Shown: positions 21,331 to 32,843 of the stretch, one piece after another
How positions within the stretch are numbered: the first letter of the stretch is position 1
Layout: every line of letters starts with the position of its first letter
Source of the DNA: Fennellomyces sp. T-0311
Lineage: Eukaryota; Mucoromycota; Mucoromycetes; Mucorales; Lichtheimiaceae
Direction of reading: 5' to 3'
DNA: 64,000 nt
NCBI GenBank assembly: GCA_025266875.1
Contig: JALLLT010000009.1
Coordinates: forward strand, 434,001-498,000
Notes under the pieces: model-generated
What the model saw: only the letters and a program-made list of their open reading frames with translations
Database searches by the model: none
What the model was told of the DNA's origin: nothing
Translations under genes and position numbers: made by a program

Positions 21331-22373
21331 GAGGTTGCTTAAACTTAAAAAAAAGAAACATCCGTTTTTTGCTTCCCCAGAGATACGAATGGTGTGATCC
21401 GTTGTCTTTTTTTTACTTCATTACAATCTCAACTTGTCCCATGCAACAGCCTCCTGAGTGTGCGTGCGTGAAAGTTCTATGAAACTAGTCAGAGATAGAT
21501 GGCCGGTGCCAAAAATTGGATCGGGCGGAGAAGGGTTTGCAAAAAAAAAGCGCTCCCTGCATAATGGGCTTTTTTGTTGGATCAAACTATAGGAGAAAGT
21601 TGTTTCTATCAGTCATTATGGAGAGGTAGATACAAAGAGTTGCCATGGAGATATGCTTCGATACGAGGCACCTTCTAGGTTCTACAGTAACGAGGCATCT
21701 TAATTAAACACATAATTTAACAGTGCGTCTGTGCTTCCTGATCTTGTGTCCGTTGTGCCAGTGTCGCTTGATCTAGTAACACCCAAAAAATGTGGCATGA
21801 CCTTTATATGCAATATATTTAGGTTCCTTTGCGTATGAATGTAAGGGCCGCCATACTATGTGAAGCATTGGACGATGGAATTTCCTATGCAGAATTCCCT
21901 GATACGGTACCCCCAACGAACAAAGTTACAGTCGTACATGATATCAGTATAGGTTGACCAATAACATGGCAATGTGATTAATGTTTGTATATTGGCTCTT
22001 TTGTCCTTTGTTGTTTTGTTGAGAAAAAGCATGATGCACAACTTTGGGAAGAATGGAAACCTTACTTTGGGCTTGGCAAATAGCTGGCCAACCAATGGAA
22101 AGGAGGCGTCCAGTACAGGAGCAAGACGGAATTGAAGGAGCTGCAGCATGATGATGCCTGTGGCGGTAAGATAAAGAAAAAAAGCCCTGACAAGTGGTAA
22201 TAACCACGTGAGGTTCAGAATCGAGTACAAAGTCGCATTATGTACAGCGATGAGCGGATGCATGTTTCTCCCCCCGAACCATACCTTTTCCCGGCAACGC
22301 GTAAATAAAGTGACAATGAATTCGTTTCTTTTCTTCCCTGCTTTCTTCACACTTCTTCTTTCCACACACCATC
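21331..22373. other. Intergenic region, about 1 kb
   Basis: A 169-codon minus-strand frame (22365-21856) with hydrophobic segments crosses most of this region, but I could not assign it and it would start 9 bp from the next gene. No other content is supported. Confidence 0.3.
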
Positions 22374-23207
22374 ATGTCCCGATCTAGTATTGAATATCGT
22401 CGACGGAGCAATGTCCACCAACAAATGCCCTCCCTATCATCCTCCATATCATCATGCTCTACATCATCCTCCATGACGGATGCTCGCAATTTCAGACGAG
22501 AGCAATTGTTGCCGAATGATCGGTATGCGCATAAAAAGGATACCCAAAGACTCGAACGGTCCCGCTCGGCAGGATGCGATTACTATTATTATCGCAGAGG
22601 AAGCAAGATGACGACTTACAGTGACAATACTGACTGGGACAGTGTGCGGTTATCCAAGTGTCGGTCATGTCCACCCAAGCAAGAACAGCAACAACAGCGG
22701 AGGGTGTCATTCAATCAACAAGTGATTGTTATTACCCCAGCACCTACGGAGAGTCCGCATCTCCTGTCTGCATTATTCGATGAGCAGATGGCGGAGCATC
22801 CGGGTCACACAAAGCAGGACCATTGTCTTGTTGCAACGCCGAACACACATGCAGGAGAAAACAACAGCAAATGGTTGTGGGATGAATCACAATTGGCCGT
22901 TGAACTAGCCGACGATTCACCCGATCAAGATGTTGCGTGGTACAAGCGTTTCGTACACCATGATGCCAAACTATTGCCGTGTCTGGACATAATGCGCCGT
23001 CGGTCATCTAGTACTGATAAATGGTGGTCGCGACGTGTATCAACAGAGGATAGCCCTCCTGCAGCAGATGCGGCTGTCACGCCATTAAAGCCAAGCACTC
23101 ATCACGCGATACCTCCAACCTCGCCCTCATCATCTACTCGTCGCCGGCCGCGTTTCCACAAACTCTCCCGATCATTCAAAAAGTTGATCAAAAATCTTGT
23201 ACAATAG
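22374..23207 (+). CDS. Basic, disordered protein with RVSF (PP1-docking-like) motif, unknown
   Basis: Single-exon frame of 277 residues starting MSRSSIEYRRRSNVHQQ. It is rich in Ser, Arg and Gln. RRVSFNQQVIVI near residue 109 matches the RVxF protein phosphatase 1 docking motif. A conserved-looking middle segment (VAWYKRFVHHDAKLLP) and a basic, probably amphipathic C-terminus (RPRFHKLSRSFKKLIKNLVQ) could bind membranes. A regulator of PP1 or a signalling adaptor is possible; I do not recognise the family. A T/C-rich tract precedes the ATG. Confidence 0.65.
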   Translation: MSRSSIEYRRRSNVHQQMPSLSSSISSCSTSSSMTDARNFRREQLLPNDRYAHKKDTQRLERSRSAGCDYYYYRRGSKMTTYSDNTDWDSVRLSKCRSCPPKQEQQQQRRVSFNQQVIVITPAPTESPHLLSALFDEQMAEHPGHTKQDHCLVATPNTHAGENNSKWLWDESQLAVELADDSPDQDVAWYKRFVHHDAKLLPCLDIMRRRSSSTDKWWSRRVSTEDSPPAADAAVTPLKPSTHHAIPPTSPSSSTRRRPRFHKLSRSFKKLIKNLVQ

Positions 23208-24046
23208 TAATTTAAAAATTCTTTTTTTTATATAATGCACCATAATATGTATATTTGAACCAGTTCTACATAGTATAATAACAGCATAAATGTTTTTGTT
23301 TGAAATGCACACTTCTACCTGTTTCTAAATCCTGCCATTGCTTTCTCTTGACTCCGACTATTTTTTTTATGGAACGTTCTCTTAGGTCCCCCTTGTATGC
23401 AACATGGGGTTTTTTGTTTTCATAGATCGCATTTTTGTGCTGCATCTTGTCGGCGGCTCCAAAAAATGTGCTTCACTTTGTGTTTCTTAGGCAGATGAGT
23501 GTCATATTTTAAAATCCAGTTTTGATCCGATCAGGTGTTCTGAATGAGCCTTTTTTTCATTTGTACCCTGGGTCACTTTTGGCGCACTACAATGTGTCAC
23601 TCCATAACCGTATCTACGTCAAATTTTTTTCACTTGTCGTTATGAAACTTAGAATTTATGATTATAAGGCCCCTTTTCTTCACCCCTATTTCTAGTATTA
23701 GTAACTTTGATAGCTGATGTAAGCACCTCTTCTATTATTTATGGTTAATTAAATATCCAGGGTGACAACTTGTCATCAATAGATCTAAAGCTAATAAGTT
23801 ACTAATAATTACCATTGTTGCGTAACCATTGACAAGAATCAAGCTAATTTACATTGCCACGCCAAACTTGGTGTAATTTTACTTTGATATAAAGTGTCTT
23901 GGTCATACTAGTCAGATAGTGTATCAGGTAAGCATGGCAGAAATATTAATGTGTTTCAGGCCCAGTCCAGTGATCTGGTGCTGAATACTATAAAGTAGAA
24001 ATAGGGAAATTTACGTGACACAGTGACTATACGATGATTGTTTCTT
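23208..24046. other. AT-rich convergent intergenic region
   Basis: About 840 bp between two convergent genes with T-rich stretches. No coding or RNA feature is supported. Confidence 0.35.
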
Positions 24047-26171
24047 TTAATGTGGAGGAAGTTCAGGGTATAAGACATTATCTGCCATGGCGTGGACGCA
24101 TATCTTATCCCAATGTTCACGCGATAAATATTTGTGTGCAAGGGCTTCGATGGATGTTTCCTTAAGTAAGCCCTGCCTGTAAAGATATAAATAAAATTAT
24201 AGAATCACTAAAAAGATCTTTCATCATACCGTGCCATCAGGAGCTCGACATCCTGCATAGTAATCGATTGTGAGCCGGCATGATCCGCGTAAGCTACCAA
24301 GTCATCGACAACCTGATCGAGGAATAGCTCGGTTCTGCAAAGAAAAAATACCTAAATATCAGACTGTGGCATGCTTTCAGTTCTGCAACTTACGCTTCTA
24401 GCAGCACTTTTCCTGTCGATTGCATAGGTTGTAGCGGCGAAATCTGTTTGAACAATTTAAATACATTGGACTTTGCAAACATCGGTGAGCCATATTTCGC
24501 TTTCATTGTTGCTAGGATATCACTACAAGCATGTTAGCAATCCATGCCCCAAAAAATCATACATTCTTCCATCCCCCAACCCAAAGAGAGGAACTCTTAC
24601 GTATTTCCATCACTAATCATTTCTTCAATTGACCTTGCAGCGAAGGAGTTTCCAGGGAGAACCCTGATAACTTTATTCGAACTACAGAGCTCATTAATAC
24701 TATTGTCATACTGCATTTCACGGAAACTTTACCGTGTATCGTCCAAGTCCATTAGATCGTCATCAGACTGATCGCGAATACGCTCAACCCTAGTAAATGC
24801 ATCTTTAGTCTCAAAGAGATATATTGCTAAAAGTGTTGCTTTAAACCTTTTGATGTTCGAGGGACCCGCATTTTGATTCTCAAGAACGCCTCCTGCGATA
24901 TCTCTATCCGCAACAAATCTTTAGTATAGGTCTTGGTTGCTTTTTTTTTCCAGGTCATCTTACTCCTTGAAGGGGTCATCTATCATGTTGTTGTCCAGAG
25001 AATTCAAATCCTGTTCAACTTTCTTGATTACGTCATGTTGCCTGGCATCTGGTTGCCGTGAAGATCGTATTGAAAGGTGATCATCTCCATAGTCGTATTC
25101 AAAGTCATCGATATTATCATCAGCAAATTGTTGCGGTGGAGATTGCTGGTGTAGCGGACTTGTATGAGTAGGGCGATCTTGCCCTTTGTCTGCAGGAGAA
25201 GACGGACGGATCATTCTGCCCTTTCCCTTAATGTCCGGGCGCGCTGATGGCTTTTGACTACTTTGTTTTGAGGCGGCAGAAGAAGTCATGGTAGGAGGTA
25301 ACGGATCTTGCGATGGTAACAGAACGTCATTATCCTGCAGTCGAACGGATTGTTTGGGCGGTGATGATGGCTCTTCGATGTTATTCCCTATTGATAGACG
25401 CGGTTTGTACGGCACACCAGTATGATCCGCATCGTGTGTCCGATCAAACTGACTTTGTGACGAAGCGATCTGCTTTAATGGCACTTCGTTATTCGTTACT
25501 GATACACGCGTTTCATACCGCGCACCAATGTAGTACTCGGTATCACGCGTTCGATCGAAGCGACCTTCAAAAAATCGTGCCATATTCGGTGAGAGTTCGG
25601 TATCACGCATTCGATCGAAGCGACTAGTTGGTGGTGGCGGTTTATATGATGAGAATTCGGTAAAGTTTGTATCAGAGTTGTACGTGTGCACCGAAAGCGT
25701 GTCGTCAAAGTCCTGCTGTGATCGATGTCGCGTGTCACGTCGACGACGAAACGAAAAGTCATCAATCGCGGCAGGCTCCACATCTTTTCGTTTCAAACGG
25801 TTGTATCTTTCCTTAAATCCTGCGTATTCCTCCCGTCGTTTTCGAATCTGGGACAGGTCGTCTGCTTCTCCAATAGATAGCCTTTCCGCCTCGCTGAGCG
25901 GTCGCCATTGAGACTCTGTAGTTATTGTTGACTGCGATGAAGGAACTGTTTGCAGGAAACGTAAGCAAAGGCTATCAACTGGCATTGCTTCTCAAACATA
26001 CAGTTGCTTAGCAATTGTAGCAAGTGGCCGTGCTTGTGATCCACACGCCGGACGAATTTCTGCAAGAGGAACAGGTTTTACATTACAGGTCAATAGCTTC
26101 GTTAATCACCTTACATTGAGACTTTCACTGGGATCATTGGCATCTGGAGACGACACGAGCGCTGGATCCAT
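24047..26171 (-). CDS. Inner kinetochore histone-fold protein CENP-T (Cnn1)
   Basis: Nine exons on the minus strand (26171-26115, 26059-26002, 25945-24964, 24918-24847, 24789-24733, 24681-24601, 24522-24394, 24334-24230, 24176-24047) join in phase to give 556 residues. The C-terminal histone fold includes FLDQVVDDLVAYADHAGSQS, ITMQDVELLMARQ and the CENP-T extension TSIEALAHKYLSREHWDKI. CENP-T binds centromeric DNA with CENP-W/S/X and recruits the Ndc80 complex. The long exon 3 is disordered, with several copies of an FDRxxRD motif. The N-terminus begins MDPALVSSPDASN-like; an Ndc80-binding helix was not pinned down. It shares a 123-bp divergent promoter with CWC22. Confidence 0.85.
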
Positions 26172-26294
26172 TATGTTTTAGCTGAAAAAGGCACACATGG
26201 AAATCTTTGAAGCAGGAGCGGACGTTAAACGTTTAGCTTTGAGCAAAAGCACACTGCGCAACTCTTTACATTTTTCTTTTCAAAGAATTCAAAC
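26172..26294. promoter_or_regulatory. Compact bidirectional promoter, CENP-T / CWC22
   Basis: Only 123 bp separate the start codons of two divergent genes, so both promoters and 5' UTRs lie here. The right half is T-rich (about 26270-26283). Confidence 0.6.
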
Positions 26295-28222
26295 ATGGCC
26301 ACAGCCACACGATCGAAGCTCGATCCGGCCCAAGAAATGGAGATAATGAAGGTGACGACTCGCGCCGGTGGTGCGTACATTCCACCGCATCGACTGCGAC
26401 AAATGCAACAGCAAATCACAGACAAGTCGAGTGATCAATATCAACGGATGACGTGGGAAGCTCTCAAAAAGTCAATCAACGGCTTGATCAACAAAATCAA
26501 CACTGCCAACATCAAGATGATTGCTCCGGAATTGTTTGGAGAGAATCTCGTTCGTGGACGAGGCTTGTTTTGCCGCAGTCTCATGCGAGCACAAAGCGCA
26601 AGTTTGCGATTCACACCTGTCTATGCGGCTGTCGCTGCAGTCGTCAACACAAAGATACCAGACGTGGGAGCCTTACTGCTGGCACGCTTAGTAGTGCAGT
26701 TTCGACGCGCCTTCCGCCGCAACGACAAGGTAAGCTTGACCAGGACACGTACAAGGCAGCAGCTAACGTTCGGTGGATAGACCGTTTGCTTGGCCGTATG
26801 TACATTCATCGCGCACTTGACCAACCAACTTGTTTGCCACGAAATCCTCGCTCTCCAAGTTCTCGCACTGCTTTTGCAAAACCCAACGGATGACTCGGTG
26901 GAGATTGCGGTGGGCTTCATGCGTGAAGTAGGCGCACACCTGGCCAACGTTTCGCCAAAGCCAAACAACGCCATCTTTGAAACGTTTCGGTCCATCCTGC
27001 ACGAAGGCAAGATCGACAAACGTACACAATACATGATCGAAGTGCTGTTCCAGGTGCGCAAGGATAAATACAAAGACAACCAGCCCATAGTGCAAGAGCT
27101 CGACCTGGTGGAGGAAGAGGATCAGATTACCCATTACATTGGCTTGGACGACGACGACCTGGATGTGGAGGAGCGCCTCAATATCTTCAAGTTTGACCCA
27201 GACTACGACGAGAACGAAAAGCGGTACGCAGACCTCAAGGCCGAAATCTTGGGTGAGGGCTCGGACGAGGACGAGTCGGACGAGAGCGGCAGCGAGAGTG
27301 ATAGTGAGGAGGAGAGCGAGGACGAAGAGGAAAAGCGAATGGAAATCCAGGATAAAACCAACGCAGACGTCATCGAGCTGCGACGAAAGATCTACTTGAC
27401 AGTCATGTCCAGCGTCGACTTTGAAGAGTGTTGTCATAAATTAATGAAGCTGCACATCCCAGAGGGACAGGAGGTAGGTTACTGTGGGAAGCAGAGTGGT
27501 CGTAGTAGACTAACATGCGCACTGGACAGATTGAGCTGTGCAACATGATCATCGAGTGCTGCTCGCAAGAACGCACCTTCCTCAAATACTATGGCCTGAT
27601 GGCTGAGCGATTCTGCAAAATGAACCGGATATGGGGTGAGAACTTCACGTTGGCATTTCAAGAAGTGTTCGAAACCGTTCATCGGTACGAAACCAACCGA
27701 TTGCGCAACATTGCCAAACTGTTTGCCCATCTTTTCTTTACCGACTCGCTAGCATGGACGTGCTTTTCCATCATTCGTCTGACGGAAGAAGACACTACGT
27801 CTGCCTCGCGTATTTTCATCAAGATCCTGTTCACGGAAATCAGCGAGTTCTTGGGCTTGAAGAAGCTCAAGGAGCGCATGGAAGATCCAATGATGGCTGA
27901 ATCGTTCCAAGGCATGTTCCCCAAGGACAATCCAAAGAATACCCGCTTTGCCATCAACTACTGGACCAGTATCGGCTTGGGTGCCCTCACAGAAGACCTG
28001 CGCGAGTGGCTCCGGACAGCTCCTCAGCAGATCATGCGGAAACGTCGCTCCAGTTATTCGGATTCAAGTGACAGCTCAGATTCTGACAGCGACTCTGACA
28101 GCAGCAACGACAGCGATAGCAGTGGAAGCGACTCGGAAAGCGACAGTGGAAGTGAGAGCGATAGCAGCAGTAGCAGCAGCGGAAGCAGCGACTACGATAG
28201 AAGAAAAAGAAGAAGACGCTGA
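26295..28222 (+). CDS. CWC22: Pre-mRNA splicing factor CWC22
   Basis: Three exons (26295-26729, 26781-27473, 27530-28222) join in phase to give 606 residues. The MIF4G domain begins after AYIPPHRLRQMQQQ, with WEALKKSINGLINKINTANI and LFCRSLMRAQ. The central acidic linker is Asp/Glu/Ser-rich. The MA3 domain begins at ADVIELRRKIYLTVMSSVDF and continues to FPKDNPKNTRFAINYWTSIG. CWC22 recruits eIF4A3 to the spliceosome for exon junction complex assembly in organisms that have it. The tail is an Ser-Asp repeat (DSDSDS type) followed by RRKRRRR. Length matches fungal orthologues. Confidence 0.94.
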
Positions 28223-28618
28223 ATTTGATATCTAAACTTGGAAATACTGGTTACAACAAATAAATGTTTTCTTCGCATGGTCCAAAATAGATATTGATGT
28301 ACCCTCGGGCTCATTGCCGCGACAATAGAGAGCTTTCGACCAGTATGCTTACCCAGATGGCTGGATGCAACCACTGTTTGCAGCAAGAGCAAGCTAGTCA
28401 TGCACTCTAACGCATCTGGGGAAAATGTACCGAAAAGCTTAAAGTTCAATCAGCTTCTGAGGTACTCCTACTCAGCTGCTGCACTCCAACCAGATTTTGA
28501 TCACTCGACGCATTACATCTATTACAGTTGACATCCCCATAACATACATACTTGGTCAAATAAATATATTAAGTTTATTTTGATATAATACATGGAATTA
28601 TTGGATTAAAGTTGGGAT
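28223..28618. other. Convergent intergenic region
   Basis: About 400 bp between convergent genes. AAATAAATG at about 28258 and AAATAAATA at about 28559 are possible polyadenylation signals for the two genes. Confidence 0.35.
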
Positions 28619-29273
28619 CTAAAGCAAGAGAGCTGAGCCGGCAGCAACGGCAGCGGCAACAAGGCCACCCAATTGGAGCTTGGTAGCAGCAGATTCTTCG
28701 TCTTCTTGCGAACCGGCGTCAGCATCGTCACCATCAGCGTCACCAGAGCCGTTGGAACCGCCATTGCCACCGGCGGGGGTAGTTTCCTCAGCATCGTCAC
28801 CAGCAGTAGGGCTAGGACTAGCATTACCAGTTTCGTTTGCGGAAGGCTCAGCATCACCACTTTCTTCAGCGCAGGTATCATCCTTGTGCGCGGCGTACCA
28901 CTCGCACGACTCGGCATGTTCGCGAGAATAGTCCTGTTGTTCCTCCTTAGAGCAGCTACCCAACAAGCAGGTACCCGAGACGGTCATGAAGGTAGTGTAA
29001 GCAGGGAAGCCACGCTCGCACTTGTACTTGAGCGACTCAATGAAGTTGGGCGAAGTTGGGTCATCGGTCCAATCAGCATACAATTCGCGACCAGCGTTCT
29101 ATAACAAAAGGAATCCACTTAATGTCCAATTGAAACTAATAACAATCACTACTTACCACTTTACACTGCTTTGTGCAGTCACCATAACCAGCGACATTGT
29201 ACGATGGGTTGCAGTTGGCAGCAACAAGAGCAGCGAAGCCGAGGAAGGTGAGAGTCGAAGACAGGGAAGGCAT
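28619..29273 (-). CDS. Secreted Cys-containing protein with GPI-anchor signal
   Basis: Two exons (29273-29157 and 29098-28619) join in phase to give 198 residues. An N-terminal signal peptide (SSTLTFLGFAALVAANC) is followed by a domain of about 100 residues with eight or so cysteines (YGDCTKQCKV, YKCERGF, GTCLLGSCSKEE, ESCEWYAAHKDDTC). A Ser/Gly/Asp-rich stalk with N-glycosylation sites follows, and a hydrophobic C-terminus (LQLGGLVAAAVAAGSALLL) looks like a GPI signal. It is probably on the cell surface or wall. The Cys domain is not one I can name. Confidence 0.8.
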
Positions 29274-30414
29274 TTTTTAAAAAGACTATGCGTGTAGAAG
29301 CCATGTTTATCCTTTCAAAGCTCAATTATATACAAAGTGGAACAGTCTCCGATCGGTTGGAGGACCGTTCGCAAGCAATTGTAGAAACCTTGGTAATTCC
29401 AGCGCAACATACCGGACTGCTAAAAAAATTATCAGATCCTTTTTGATCCGTCCCGTATTACCGGAGATATGTAAAGTTTACTCACATGTCCGCTACATTA
29501 TCATGCTCTTGGAGTCACAGATCTGATAATTTCGGTCATTGTATTCATGTATGCATTGGAACACGATTTTTTTTGAGAAACTTTTGTTTTTTATGAAATC
29601 TAAAATATAGTTGTCAAAAATAAGCATGATTGATTTATACGTTCTGATATATACTTGCTTGCATACAGGAAAACAGAATTTTATGGCACGTAGTTTATAT
29701 TTAGTAGTGCTTCCCTTCAAAATTTGAATTTGTTGGATATTATTTGGCCGATTAAAGTTTGAGTAAACATTTGGACCAAGGTCACACACGTGCGATCGGG
29801 TACGAACAGCGCGGCACATACCGCATCTATTCACTGCTGACCTTGGAATTTAAGAGCGAAAGAGCGCGCACAGCAAAAAAGGCACACGGTAGGAATACCC
29901 CAGTTCATCTTGTACGATTCTCCATCATCATCAGCGATCACGCGTCGAAAGAAGGGTGACACCGGTTGTGGGAAAAGCGCGTTGAAAGCACTATATAGAA
30001 ACAAGTTCCCTTAATACAATTGCAACTTTCTTTTTCAACATTTGTGCGAAAAAATACTTTATCCTATCTTATAAGGTTTCACTATATACTTCCAAGTTAC
30101 ACGCCTTGTTAACTATTCTGGATGCTGGATTCAAGTCACACAAAGGATGTACCACACGAAAACTCAGAGCGCGTCAGCAACAATGGAGGAGATACTTATC
30201 AGATCAATCCACAGATTCCATTTGTCCCAGGTTAACGATCGGGTATTCGCTACACTTTTTTTTTCGAACTTTCAGTCGCTTGACCCTATTTGTTTGTAAG
30301 GCATTTGGATCCTAATAAATGGAGAAGCGATCCCGCTAAACAGTTCCTTGGTATCATCTACAACCCCCTTTTTCCTCTACCTGAATTTGCACCAGCCAGT
30401 CTTGCTGACACGAT
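29274..30414. promoter_or_regulatory. Divergent intergenic region, wall protein / MFS transporter
   Basis: About 1.1 kb separates two divergent genes and holds both promoters. No gene or RNA could be supported; small frames at 29493-29834 (-) and 29759-29959 (+) lack recognisable content. Confidence 0.35.
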
Positions 30415-32051
30415 ATGTCCTCTGATTCAACAATCAAGCAGCGAGACACTTACTTCGATACCAAGGAAGAAGTCACCGGTGATGCCTATTATTCCTACGA
30501 TACCTCGCTAGCAAACGATGCCTGTGCACCTGTCGACGAGAACAGTAGCAGTGTCGTGGTTAGCGAAAAAGAGGAAGATGAAGGACCACCACCCCGAAAA
30601 TTCCTATGGATCGTTCCCTTGAAGGCGGATGTCCATCCTATACGCTTCCTCGCATTTATATTTGAGGTGTTTGTGTCGCTCGCCATCATTGTCTATTTCT
30701 CCAATGGTCAGACCTGGGTCCTCACAGGCCAGCTTGGTATCGACAAAGACGAAGGTGATGCCACTGGCTCCTTGTCCACGTACTCCGAAGTTACATCCGT
30801 CATCGGTGTCCTTTGCTGGGGTATTATATCAGACAATGTCCAAAAGCGTGTGGTTATGGTTATTTCGCTTGCCATTATGGGTATCATTACGATTGCATAT
30901 CCCCACGCTCCCGATTTGTATCCTACACTGTTGATTCTACGCTTGATCTACTCCGTTGGTACGGCTGGTACTACATGTATGATGGCGGCAATGATGATGG
31001 AAGTGGTCCACGGAGAACGCAGTGGTCTTGTGGCTGGATTGATCGGTACAGCATCCGGTCTCGGTGCCGTCTTTGCTGCATTTGTTCTTTTCAGAGTCCC
31101 CATATACATGGTGCATTTGGGAGATAACGCATATGATCCAAACCTTGTCGTCTACTCACATGCTACCATCGGCGCTGTTACAATTGCTATTGCGATCATC
31201 CTGTACTTTTTGCTACCCAAAAACAAGCTACCAACCATCCGAAGAACCATTGGCTATATGAGCGGCATCTGGAAGAATTTGTATTACGGTGTTATCGCAG
31301 CCAAGGACCCTCACATTGCGCTCGGTTACATTTCAAGCTTTTTCGCTCGCGCTGACGAAGTTGTTATTACACATTTCATCTCCATCTGGATGCAAAAGTG
31401 GTACATCGAAGAAGGAATGTGTCGTGTCGGTAGCTTCTGTCCATATGCAACTGCAACTACAGCGACAATGACGGGTACCGCACAATCCGTTGCCTTGGTT
31501 ATCGCTCCATTCTTTGGTATTGCAAGCGAGTATGATCGAATGTTGGCATTGGTTGCGGCGGGCGCGATTGGCGTTTCGGGATGTCTTCCATTCGCGTTTT
31601 CCATTGATCCAACTTCTACCAGGAACATTGCATTCGTTATTCTTTTAGCAATGGGACAATACGGTAATTACTTGCACATTATTACTTGTTAGCTATTATA
31701 TTAACTTGGATTCAATTAGGTATGATTGTTTCCGGAATGGCCATGATTGCTCGAAACCATGTACCTGCAGAGTACCGTGGTGGTGTTGCTGGCATGTATT
31801 CGTTCTGTGGTGTTATTGGTATCATCGTTGTTTCCAAGGTCGGAGGTGTACTTTTCGACACCTGGATGAAGGGTGCTCCATTCCTCTTGCTCGGTATTGG
31901 TCACGGTCTCATTGCCTTGCTTGCTCTGATCCACTTCCTATACCATCTACCCAGCAGATGGAGAGCTTGGCAACTCAGAAGAAAGGAGAAGGCCGAAGAA
32001 GAAGAAAAAGAAGCAGAAGCAGAAGCAGTTGAGAACGTTCAATCTAACTAG
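30415..32051 (+). CDS. Major facilitator superfamily transporter
   Basis: Two exons (30415-31663, 31720-32051) give 526 residues. After an acidic cytosolic N-terminus of about 75 residues, roughly 12 hydrophobic segments follow, with the gap between segments 6 and 7 at about residues 275-300. The loop between TM2 and TM3 reads WGIISDNVQKR, a form of the MFS G-x-x-x-D-R motif, and RLIYSVGTAGTTCMMAAMMM resembles the fourth segment. The C-terminal tail is Glu/Lys-rich. Substrate cannot be read from the sequence. The splice at QYG keeps the last helices in frame. Confidence 0.85.
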
Positions 32052-32535
32052 TAGCATATATATATGTATTATTTTTTTGTACCAGCATAACTTGAATTTC
32101 TTTGTTCCTCTTATATCATTTCATCATCATACATAATTAATAATTTGTTTTATCTCAAACATGTTGATATAATGGTTCGTTGAAATTTACTGTGTAATAT
32201 TATGCTTGAACAATAGCTTTGTTTGTAACTTAGTAACACAGCACAACATGCCGTTGAAGGCTCAGTACTCGCAATACATTCATACGTGTTGAGTGTCTCC
32301 ACACAAGCAACTTTTATAGTAAAGCACCATCAGAGAAGTGCACAATGGCCAAGGAGGGCTGAGGATGGCTTAAATTTCACTTTTGTTGGTCTCCACCCGG
32401 ACAGCTAGAATGTTTTTTGAGGCTCTCACAAAGACCATAGTTCCTTTCTTACCTTTGAGACGCCTTGGGTTGTCTTAATACAGGCTCTGGCATACCTTTT
32501 CATAGACCTGAAATTCGGTCAAAACACAGCGTAAA
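32052..32535. other. AT-rich 3' flank of the MFS gene
   Basis: No gene is supported. Weak copies of the minisatellite unit downstream may extend back to about 32455. Confidence 0.3.
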
Positions 32536-32711
32536 GCCTTTCTATAGACCATCAAACATCTCTCTGAAGACTGTTGAGTGTCCTTCTACAGACTATCGAA
32601 TGCCTCTTTGAAAACCGTTGAGTGTCTTTCTATAGTCCATCGAATGCCTCTCTGAAGATTTTGTATTGTCTCTGTACAGTCAATCACCTGTCTTTCTACA
32701 GATTGCTAAAC
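32536..32711. repeat. Degenerate 44-bp tandem repeat, four units
   Basis: Four units of exactly 44 bp start at 32536, 32580, 32624 and 32668. Each begins g(c/t)ctttctatag-like and continues with (c/t)catcgaatgcctctctgaag-like sequence; units 2 and 3 are most alike. The fourth is more diverged and half-unit similarity (about 22 bp) is visible. Confidence 0.8.
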
Positions 32712-32843
32712 ATCTTTGCAACACCTTACAGGTATATTATTGCTACTTACACTACTTTTGATAGTAAAAATTCCAATGACATAAGAAACAGCTGTTAATC
32801 ATATAATTGCCGCCATGAATAAAATCATTTATTCGTTTTAATT

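Noticed and set aside
21856..22365. A 169-codon minus frame with hydrophobic segments
   Set aside because: Would begin only 9 bp from the divergent neighbour at 22374 and shows no family motif. Kept as possible but unsupported.
26763..27437. A 224-codon minus-strand frame across the CWC22 gene
   Set aside because: It is the antisense shadow of a clear CWC22 exon and has hydrophobic low-complexity content produced by the acidic linker codons.
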